Shown here one piece after another: positions 11,294 through 20,800 of a stretch of 49,455 nucleotides of DNA. Position numbers and translations under genes: made by a program. This DNA is from Micractinium sp. NFX-FRZ. Its lineage: Eukaryota; Chlorophyta; Trebouxiophyceae; Chlorellales; Chlorellaceae. The DNA is taken from assembly GCA_029339195.1 (NCBI GenBank), contig JAPTJF010000460.1:1-49455 (forward strand). The letters run 5' to 3'. How positions within the stretch are numbered: the first letter of the stretch is position 1; every line of letters begins with the position of its first letter. The notes under the pieces were generated by a model. That model was not told the DNA's origin and made no database searches. It was given only the letters and a program-made list of their open reading frames with translations.

Positions 11294-14046
11294 ATGTCTC
11301 TACGCAGCATGGCACGCCTGCCTCGCGCCAGCGCCTTGCTAGCGCTGCTGGTGCTGCTCGCTGCCCCTGGCTGCTGCCAGGCGCTCCTGCACGACCCGGA
11401 CCCCGCCCAGCCAACCTTTCAGACGCGGGTGCGACCTAGCAGCCAGCGCAATGTGGCCTGAGAGCGCTGCCGTTCACAAAACACAGCCTGCAGGCGGGGA
11501 GCCTTGCGCACCCCATTAATCTGCGCGCCACTACCACCCGGGTTTCTGCCCTCCTGCTGCCTGCCTGCTGCCCCCGCAGTCTGCTGCACTGGAATTGCTC
11601 GCTGGCAACTACAACTTCACTCAAGGCAAGGTCCCGGTTAGGGTTTGGGACGGTGTGCGCTCTCACTCGGCAGCGCCCTCATGCCCCTGCGTCCCTGTGC
11701 CTCCGCCCGGTGGAGGTGCCCGCTGAAATTCCTGCTGCCCCGGGCGGTGCCACGCTATGTGCAGACCTCCTGAATGCGCCAGCATCCCCTGACGGTGGCG
11801 CGGTGAGTGCTCAGAAGTGCTGTTTATAAGCATTTCTTCAGCGGTACTGTGCGGCACTGCTGTAGTCGCACATTGTCCTCAGAGAAGGCGCTGCGCAAAT
11901 GCCGGCACTCCTGGCCCAGTGGCCGGGCCAGTGCGCTTTGTTGCATGTCTCGGAGCAGCACCCAGCTTGCGCTGCGCCGCCCTCAGCGGCTTCACAGCCT
12001 GCGTGGCTTGCCACGGCACGCACTCACACTTGGCTACCCGCCCTGTCCCCACCTGCTCCCCCGTCCTCTCCCTCACCCACTGTGCAGGCCGGCAGCCTGC
12101 GCGCTGTGGCCGGTCCCCCCGGCATGGAAGTCTCATTCCGTGTGTTGGAGATTGGCCCCTGCCACATGCTGGTGAGCGTTTCCACCATTTGGGCCTGCAC
12201 ACACAAGTCGAGAGCTGATCCAGCTTTGGAGGGGGTGAAAGGTCCGGCCAGTGTAGTGCCGCCTGCAGGGCTGGCAATATCGCTTACTGTACCCCCACGC
12301 TGGGCCCCACGCTGGGCCTGCTCACTCCACTGCGCTGCCCACTAGTGCAGGTGCCGCATGTCCACCCCAGGGCCAACGAGTATGAGTACACAGTGTCTGG
12401 CAGTAACGTCACGGGTAGGCAGGAGGGGGCGCCTCAACGCTCGCAATGCTGTAGTTTCACAAGCAGAAAGCACTGGTCGGCAGCCGGGCCTGGGTGCATG
12501 GATGCATGGATGTACTAGCAAGTTTGCTGCTTCTGACACCGGCGAATGTGAATGTCCGCCCCGCAGGCTGGCTAGTGCCAGACACTGTCGCCCTGGGACC
12601 CATGACCAGCCGCCCCATACCGCCAGGTGGGCACAACGCTTTTTAACCCTGCTCGCCGAGCGGCTGGCAGAGCCGCAGTGCGTTGACCGGCCCCACCAGC
12701 AGCACTGCCAGCGCCCGTGCTGCAAACATGACCAGAATCGAGGTGCCATGCTAGGCCCTGCTCCCAGGCATTCCTCCCCCGTGCCACTGCCGCTGCCTCA
12801 CAGGAGCAATGCCAGTCCATGCTGTTGACGGCCCGTCCCGCTGTCGCTGCCTCACAAGAGCTCTGCCAGTCGGCGCCCCGCCCTGCTGCCGCCGATGCCG
12901 CTGCACAGGCACAATGCCATTTAATGCCGTGTGAAACCCCACTCCGCTGCTGCGGCTGCAGGCACGCTGTCGGTGTACCCCCAAGGCCTGCTGCACGCCC
13001 AGGTCAACTTTGGCTGCGACCCCGCCCTCATCTTCATCGTGTTCGACGCCAGCAACCCAGGCTTCACGCCCTACCCAGTGGGCCTCTTCCAGCAGGCGAG
13101 CGGTGGGCCGGGGCGGTTAGGGGCAGAGTGCTTGCAGTGCGCGGGGGGTGGCTGCGTGGCCGGCTTGAGCATTGGACGGGAGACAGAGGGGCCCAGCTGG
13201 CACCATGTGCTGCACCAGTCGGCTGGCAAGCTGCTGAGCAATGCGGGGACACACCTTCTTCCTGAGGCATGCCCGGCCCTCTCCCCCACTGCAGCACCCA
13301 CTTGGTTGGTCACCGCATGCTTGTTTGTGAAATGTACCATGCATGCCCGCCCTGCCCTGCCCTGCCTGCAGCCCGCCTGGATGGCGGGCACCTTCCTGCA
13401 GACGGTGGGATACCCCTTCAACGCCAGCGCCTTTGGGGCGGTACAGCAGTACGTGAGTGCATCTCATGTCCTTCCAGACAGGGCCCCCTCCTGCCTGGCC
13501 AACATGACAGGGCGGCATGCCAGCCCTGGCATGGCTTGGCTTCACAGCTGCCGTGGGGTGGAATGCATGGCACAGGCTGTGTGCGCAAGCTCACATCACC
13601 AGCCCGGTCCAGGCAAATCGCAGGGCAGCCAGTTCCACTGTGCCCTGTGCAACTGTGCCCTGTGCAACTGTGCAAGTTGCCACGCCAGTTGTGTATGCCA
13701 CCCCGCCAGCCTCGTGTGCATAGCAAACCACCTGGCTGTTCCACCACTGCCCGCTCCACTCTTAATGGCACCGCCCAGCAGCCCAGCCAGCCTGCCCTAC
13801 CCACCCCACGTGCAACCCACCATGCCACCTCCTCCTACTTCTTCTCTGCAGGCAGAATCCCTGCCCTCTGACGACGCCCAATTCCTGCGGGACACCACCA
13901 ACGTGGCCTTCATGCCACTGCCACCTGACCTCTGCCGCTGCGGCGGGTCCGACCAGCCGGCAGCAGCTACGGCGCCTGGAGCAGAGCCCGCTGCCGACCC
14001 GCCGGCGTCTGTTATGTCGGTTCCTGCAGCTGAGCCCGGGATCTGA
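11294..14046 (+). CDS. Secreted germin-like protein (cupin), about 9 exons
   Basis: Exons: 11294-11428, 11580-11630 (end uncertain), 11674-11802 (start uncertain), 12088-12171, 12351-12414, 12567-12626, 12962-13095, 13372-13452, 13852-14046, about 310 residues. The N-terminus is a clear signal peptide (MSLRSMARLPR then a Leu/Ala/Val core ending near PGCCQA), so the product enters the secretory pathway. Both germin boxes are present. Box 1 reads GPCHMLVPHVHPRANEYEY with metal ligands H, H and E. Box 2 reads GTLSVYPQGLLHAQVN and fits GxxxxxPxGxxHxxxN exactly. Families with these ligands bind manganese and include oxalate oxidase and superoxide dismutase; which activity applies here cannot be told. 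The join between the second and third exons needs a 43-nt intron with a poor donor and is the weak point. The exon ending at 13095 uses a GC donor. Confidence 0.85.
12650..12985 (+). repeat. ~53-bp tandem array building the germin intron and its 3' splice site
   Basis: Degenerate units recur about every 53 bases: CACAGGAGCAATGCCAGT at 12799, CACAAGAGCTCTGCCAGT at 12853, GCACAGGCACAATGCC at 12903, and the real acceptor region TGCAGGCACGCTGTC at 12957. Earlier weaker units are near 12660 and 12697. Most carry an AG at the acceptor position. Confidence 0.6.
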
Positions 14047-14463
14047 TGCCACCGACCCGGCACTGGCAAACCTGGCGTCTTGATCTGCCATCTGCGCGCA
14101 GCAGCTGGCATCACACAGCTGCTCCCAGGCTTCACTGCCCGTAGCACCCTGTGCGCCTATCACGCCCAGTGGCACTGCTGGCAGCCCGTGTCCCTGTCAC
14201 ACCCCTTTCTAGCAGTGCGCTCAGTCGTCTCCTTCCTGTTGCATTACGTGCAGCAGACAAGCTTTTAATTACATACAGTGCGGCGTGCGGAGGGCCGCCA
14301 AAACTTGTAGCCAGCACGCAGAGCGGCGCCAGCCCCTGCGTCCGCTAGCCAAAACGGGAGCGGGACGGGCCTCCGCTGCTGCTGCTGCACTGACATCAGT
14401 ACCCAAAACTGGTGTGTGTCTCAATGCTCAGAAAGCTGGCTGCATGTGGGGGCCGCAAGCGCT
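14047..14463. other. Convergent 3' intergenic region
   Basis: This lies between the stop codons of the germin gene (plus) and the lumen protein (minus). No exon is seen. It contains the minus-strand TGTAA signal at 14269-14273. Confidence 0.45.
14269..14273 (-). terminator. TGTAA poly(A) signal for the lumenal pentapeptide gene
   Basis: The complement of TTACA reads TGTAA on the minus strand about 190 nt past the stop codon. Confidence 0.55.
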
Positions 14464-17371
14464 TCACTTTGCGCGGCAGCCGACCTGGTCACGGCTCTCG
14501 CCCACGAGGGTGGGGTTGGCGCACAGGCGCTTGGCGTCCTCGCTGCAGGAGCGGGGCAGCAGGGGAAGCGGCGCACACACGGGATCAGGCCAGTGCAGGG
14601 GCGGCAGCCCACCGGGCGCGGGCAGGGCGCAGCTGAAGAGGGCAGGCGGGGCACACGAGGGGCGGGACACGTCGTCCAGGCAGCGCCCACCTGCCCCCCC
14701 ACCCGCCACCCTGCCCCCGTGCGGCTCAGGGTTCAGCAGACTGCCTCAATTCTGAACGACTGTCATGTCGGAAGGCATCACCCATCCCACTCCCTCTGCC
14801 CCCGTGCAATGTGATCCAGCAGACTGCCTCTTTGCTGCACGACTACCACCCACCGCCCCCTTATCCCGCCCCCACCTGCCGATCAGCGCATCCTCAAAGT
14901 TGGCTCCCGTCAGGTTGGTGCCCTCAAAGGTGGTGCCTGCAAGTGACGGGGCAGGGAGCGTGGGTGCATGGGGTATGTGCCCGGTGAACAATCAAGGCAG
15001 AGGCAGGGCAGGGCAGGGGCAGCAGGCACCCTCAAGCGGGGGCCCCTGCACTTCACCCGTACGTTTGAGAGCAGGCACCGCCACGCTCACCGCAGGAAAC
15101 CCCGCTGCTCCACATCCACACACAGAGCTGCCCCCGACTACTCCCTGCACGTGACCACCCTCCACAGTGCTCACTGCTGCCCTCTTTACTTGCTCCCCCT
15201 TGCTCCCCAACACCACACACACACACAGCTGCCCCACGCCTCGCTCACCCGTGATGACGGCGTTCACCAGCTGCGCCCCCTCCAGGTTGGCGCCGTCAAA
15301 GTATACGCGGTCAATGACGGCGTTCGTCAGGTCGGCACCTGCGGGGTGGGGAGGGGGGGCGGGGAGAGTTCAGGCAGGCTGGGTGGGGTGGGTGGGGCGT
15401 GGGTGGGGTGGTGGGGAAAGTGGAGGTAGGATGGAATGGCGTGGACGAGAACAGCGACGGATCAGACGGGGAGGCAAGCATGCGCGGAGACAAGTCAGGG
15501 CCCAGCCTACATGCCACCTGTCCCACCGCAACACAATCGCACATCCATCTGCACTTTCTTTTTCCGGTGTCCCTTTCCATCCCCCGTTGAACTGGCGCCT
15601 GTCCTGCGCCTGCCAGTGGCCTCCCTCCCTGGCCGAGTGACCCCTCACCCGACAGGTCTGCCTTGTAGGCATACGCCTTTGTGAGCACCGCCTCCCGCAG
15701 GTTGGCGCCCTGCATGTTGGTCTCGCTCATCAGCGCGCCTGCAGGGGTGGGATGAGGCAGGCACGGGATGGACGCTCCATTGGGGGTGGGGCGGGGCAGG
15801 AAACAAAACCTGGCGCGCGTGAGGGCGCGCCGGCAGGGAGAAGGCGGGCACAGATGGCAGCCAGCCCATTGCGGGAGGAGAGGGAATCAGCTGATGGGCA
15901 GGATCAGCAAGTCATAACGGGCTGCCCACGAGCCGGGCCGGAGCAACAGGAGGTGCACAGTTGCTGGTGCAGTCGGTAACAGTGGCAGCAGAATGCAGAG
16001 TGGTGCACAGCTGGGAGGGATGCGGTGGGGTGGGGGGTGTCGCAGTGGCTGTAAACCGCCACGCCGGGAGGGGGTGCGTGGCAGCCTGTATGCACGGCGT
16101 GTGTGTCGCTCAGCGGAGGTCATCTGCCCGCTCCCACAGTGGGGTGGGCGGCGCACAGAGGCGCCGCCGCCCTTCGGGGTGGAAGAGGTCTCCGCGTGTG
16201 TGTGCTTGCATGATGCAGCGTGGAGCGCAGGCGGCATGCACAACCTCTTTGTGGGCCGCCAGACGCACATAGACCACTGTGTTGCCCCGCCCAACAACAA
16301 CTTGCTGCCACCCAGGCATTGGATATGGGCAGCAGCGCAGGTCCAAGGGGGGAGGCGGTGGACTTGCGCTCCTGCACATACCAAAAGCCTGGGTGGCAGT
16401 GTGTTGCTGCCGGGCAGACACAACACAGTGGCCTCCCCTCCCCAAAACCTCCCCGCAAGTTCAACGCATTACTGCATCACTGAAGCAAGAGCGCCAATGC
16501 AGTACTGAATGGAGGAGCGCAGGCTCACCGCTCCCCTCCCCAAACCTCCGCAAGTGAATGAAAATAATGAGACGCAACGTGTGACCGAGTGACAGCCTCT
16601 CACCCGACAGCGTCTTGCCGCTCAGGTTGGCCCCCGCAAACTTGCAGAAGCGCAGGTCCAGGGCGGTGTCGGACACAGCGTTGGCCTGCCCAATGGTGTT
16701 GCCCACAAAGCCGCGGTCGCAGCGGTTGGGGTCTGCAGGGAGGGGTGGGTGTCACAGAGAGGGGCAGAGGGTGGAGGGGCAGGCGTGCACATGTGGCTGG
16801 CAGGGAGAGGACGTTGAACTGGGGAGTGAAGAGGGGTGCGTTTGTGGCATCAAGAGGCGGGAGGAACAATGCTGTGAAACTGGCCGGGAGGACTGGAAAG
16901 AACCCTGCCGGTCGGGCAGGGCGGTGCGTGCGGGGGAGCGCGGCAGGCGGTAGCGCAAACGAGCGCATGCTGGTGGCCAATCAGCGCACTCAACAGCGCA
17001 CAGTTCCCTCACCAGTCCAAGCTTCCCAGCCCACCATAGCCCACGCACGCACCATTGCTCAGCGGCGGCAGCCTGACGTCAGCGGTGGCGGGGCCGGCAC
17101 CGAGCACCAGCGCCGCGCTGGCGGCCAGGCTCAGCAGCAGGCTGGCACCCCGATGCTGTTGCTGCTGCTGCTCCTCCACGCGCTGATGTGCCGCTGCACA
17201 GTCCAGGGGGCGAAGGCAGGAGTGAGCGGTGCAGGGGGTTCCGCTGCGGGCTGCACAGGCACCTCCCACCACCCGCTACATACCATCAACCACAAACGAG
17301 GTCCTCCGAGACTTGGCTGGCGCTGTGCACACCCCCACAAAGGGTCTGGTCTGCTGCACGGCGAAGCTCAT
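14464..17371 (-). CDS. Thylakoid-lumen pentapeptide-repeat protein (TL17-like), 7 exons
   Basis: Minus-strand exons 17371-17284, 17193-17053, 16732-16604, 15738-15649, 15338-15249, 14936-14876 and 14542-14464 join in phase to 225 residues. The N-terminus is a bipartite presequence: an Arg/Ser stroma-targeting part (MSFAVQQTRPF...SRRTSF), then a hydrophobic core LLLSLAASAALVLGAG ending in PATAD, an AxA lumen-peptidase site. The mature part starts near DPNRCDRGFVGNTIGQAN, known in plant lumen pentapeptide proteins of the TL15/TL17 group. It continues as A(N/D)LxxA-type pentapeptides (GANLSGK, GANLREA, GADLTNA, GANLEGA, GTNLTGA, GANFEDA), a right-handed beta-helix. The last exon has the family-like end DAKRLCANPTLVGESRDQVGC with two Cys. 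The biochemical role of this family is not well defined. The gene is divergent from FANCJ. Confidence 0.92.
16274..16431. repeat. Imperfect inverted repeat (two ~75-bp arms) inside an intron
   Basis: CCACTGTGTTG at 16274 pairs with CAACACAGTGG ending at 16431. CTGCCACCCAGGC in the left arm pairs with GCCTGGGTGGCAG in the right arm. The arms are roughly three-quarters identical and nearly meet near 16352, so the transcript would form a long hairpin. It resembles a MITE, but no target-site duplication is obvious. Confidence 0.7.
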
Positions 17372-17808
17372 AGCTGCAGGACTGCGAGACTGCGGGTCGC
17401 TGGCAGCGGATGTGTGAAGGCAGATCGGTGGTGGGATGGAAGCCAGCAAGGAGATCGGAGTATTTTAGGGCCCCACAGCACGGGGCTCAGCACATATCAG
17501 GCGCAGCAGCCTTTCTCAATTTCGCCTGTCCCCAGCTGTGCCTGTGCTGTCAGCAGTAGACCAGTGATCGAGGCACTTTCACCTGCACTCCGCCGGTAGC
17601 GGGACCCGCCAGCGGCACAGCGTCTCAATTCGAGGCCGCCGCTTGAAGAGGCCCAGCTGCCAATGCCCTGCTCCCGCTAGCAGTGTCGCGGGAGATCATC
17701 CCAGCCGCAGGGGCAGCGGCGCTGGCAGCAGCCTAGGGGCGGCAGGCACGCGTCGTCGTCACCGCCGCCGCCACCTTGCGTGCCCCGTAGCCGCAGGCGC
17801 CCGCCGCT
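17372..17808. promoter_or_regulatory. Divergent promoter gap, lumen protein / FANCJ
   Basis: These 437 bases lie between two divergent start codons. No coding exon is seen. It should contain both promoters. I see no recognisable control element. Confidence 0.45.
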
Positions 17809-20800
17809 ATGCCGGCGCACTACACCATTGGCGGGTGCCAGGTGCACTTCCCGCACCAGGCCTATGGCGTGCAGCTGTCGTTCATGAACAAAGTCATCGC
17901 AGCGCTGGAGGGCGGGCACAACGCGCTGCTGGAGGCGCCCACCGGTGAGGAGCGGGTCAGGCGGGCGGGTGCGGTGGGTGCTGTTGATCAGCGGGGTGGG
18001 TGCTTGCTGGGAGAAGCGCATGGAAACGATGTTCGTGTGCTTTTGTACCAATTGTGTGCTGCCACCCGGATTTGGCTTAGAGGCTGTGCCACCAGAAGCA
18101 GCACGCAAGCAACACCCTCCTCCCCAATGCTGCCGCTTTCCCGCCTGTGCAGGCTCCGGCAAGACGCTCTCCCTGCTCTGCTCGGCGCTGGCCTGGCAGG
18201 TGCGCCTGTGGTGAACGTGGGGGTAGGAACAGGAAGCAGTGCTGGCAGGCAGGGCAGCAGCAGGGCGGGCAATGGCAAGCTTCACAGCTTGGGGCCTTGC
18301 ACTGCCTGGCCCCACGTGCCCACCCGGTCCCCCGCCTTGCACCCCTCTCTCGCAGGTCCGTGAGAAGCAGCGCATTGAGGAGGGGCTTGCGGCCGAGAAG
18401 GCGGCTGAAAAGGAGGCGCTGGATGCGGCAGCTGCAGAGGACCCAATCACCGACGTGTGCGGGGGTAGCGGCGGCAAGTGCGGCGGCGGCGGGGGCGGCA
18501 AGTGCGGCGGCGGCGGCAGTGGAGGGGAGTCGCCCGAGTGGAAGGACAAGGTGCGTGAAGGAGGGGGGTTGGAAGCAGGCTAGATGCGTGCATGACATGC
18601 AGCTGTGAGCGGTCTGGGGCTTGCAAACTGTTTGCCAGCAGCGGGCAGCAGCGGGGGCTGCCGTGCATGGCAGCGGGGGCCGCCTTGCACACCACAGCCC
18701 ACCCACCCACGTGCCCGCTCCTTCCTTCCTGCGGCCTCTCCACCTGCGTGCAGTCCGCCCCCTCTGCCGGCAAGCCCACCTCCCCGGGGGATGGCGGCTT
18801 CATGCCTGTGGGTGAGGGCGGGGAGGAGGAGGCTGCGGCACCGCGGCGCAAGAAGGCGCCCAAAATCTTCTACGCCACGCGCACACACTCGCAGATTGCT
18901 CAGGTGGGCGGGGCGCGTATGGGGGTGGGCGGTTGGCTGGGTGAGCAGCTGGGTCTAAGATGGTGTGGTGTCCTAGTTGTGGGTGCCGGCCAGTGGGTGC
19001 TGGCTGCAGCTGCTCCGGCCAACGACCCGTGGCGTTGCGTTCTTGTGGTGTGGCCGTTGCATTTCCTCGGCACCCTTGCGCAAGCTGTCTCAGAGTGTGC
19101 ACTGACCGCTGGCCTGCCCCCTGCAGGTGGTCAAGGAGCTGAAGCGCTCCGAGTACAAGCCGCGCATGGCGGTGCTGGTGAGCTGGCGGGGGAGTGGGGG
19201 TCGAGGGAGGGCGGTAACAGTGGGGGAGGGCAGGGAACGGGGGGCGGTGTCACCCATGTAGTGCAGTTCATGTCGGGTGCACGGTGGTACAGGCCTGCCT
19301 GGCTGGCTGCCTGCTGCTCTCCGGGGCGCCCTGGCTTCAGTTTACTGGGCGTGTTCTTCCTTAAACCTTCTGCACTCATTGCTCGTCATGTGCCCCTCCC
19401 ACCCCTGCCCGGGCCGCTGCCCCCCTGCCCCCCCTCCTGCCACCCGCCCAGGGCTCCCGCAAGCACTACTGCATCAACATGCACGCCACCAAGCAGTCGA
19501 GCATCGACGAGGCGTGCGAGGAGCTGATGAAGGAGAGCCAGGTGGGGGGCCTGGGTGCTGCCTGTTCTCTTTGTAACTGTACGGATTTCTGACTCGTCTC
19601 CAAGAATGTTTGGTAACTGTATGGAGTTCTTACTCTCGGAAAGGTTGGACCTCCTGCGGCGGTGGAGGCAGTTCGGGGGATGGGCTGGGTGGTTGGGCTG
19701 AAGTGAGGGAGGGCTGGGCAATGGCGGCATATTGTGGGCTTGGTTGAGGGAAGCGGAGGTGGGCATGGAGGGACCGCACGCTGCGGCTGAGATGCTGCCA
19801 CACGCTCACCGCCTGCCTGCCTGCCTGCCCCTCCTCAACTCCAACTGCCTCTGCCCCCCCACACACCCCCCCACACACACTTCCCCCCGCCTCCCCCCCT
19901 GCAGTGCCAGTACTTCAAGAACGTGCACTCCTTTGCCAACAGCGGCTACGCGTACCGCCTGCACGACATTGAGGACCTGAAGGGCTTTGGCAAGTCGCAC
20001 AAAGCGTGCCCCTACTACACAGCGCGCAAGTGGGCCGAGGTGAGGGCTGGTGGGGGGTGCGCTGTGGGGGCGGGCGGCAAGGCGGGCAGACAGTAAGGAG
20101 TGGGGCAGGCATCTTTGAGGGGCAGGAAGCACGTAGCATTAGTTGGGGCTGGCAGGAGGATCACGATGCAGGCAGCAGCCCCATGCTGCTCTGCCCGCTG
20201 TCCTGCTTGCGCTGCCCTGCCCCATGCTGCCCTGCTCTGCCACACCCCATTCCCTTCGAAACCCACCCGGGTCACCCCGCCCGCTGCCTCTCACACCTCT
20301 TTCTCCACTCACCCTACCACCCGCCCCACTGGGACTGCCTCTCCCCCCCTGCTCCCTGGCAGGATGCCGAGGTCATCTTTGCGCCCTATTCCTACCTTAT
20401 CGACCCAGTCATCCGGCGGGCCCTGACTGTGGGTGAGCAGGGGGGGCTCTGAAGAGATGTGTGGGAAAGAGGACGGCCACTGGAGGGCTGGGGTCTCAGC
20501 GCTGGCATGGGCAAGGTGGACCGCTAGTGGCGCCAATTGCGTGGCCATCTGTGCAGTGTGCCGCAGGCACGCAGCAGCTCCCTGCCCCGCCGAGCCATGC
20601 CCCTCTTCCCCCTGTAGCCGCTGGTTGCACCCACCACCACCACCACCTCCTCCTCCTCCCCCCACCTGCACCCTGCCCAGACGTGGACGGCTCCATGCTC
20701 ATCTTTGACGAGGCCCACAACATCGAGGATGTGTGCCGGGAGGCGGCCTCCACAGAGGTGGACCTGGACACGATGCGCGAGGTGGGGGCCATGCTACTGC

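Noticed and set aside
12931..14046. Single long ORF through the end of the germin gene
   Set aside because: It reads through two clear introns. The cupin boxes and phase require splicing.
16274..16431. tRNA or rRNA gene in the inverted repeat
   Set aside because: No cloverleaf arms, no TTCRANNC box and no rRNA signature were seen.
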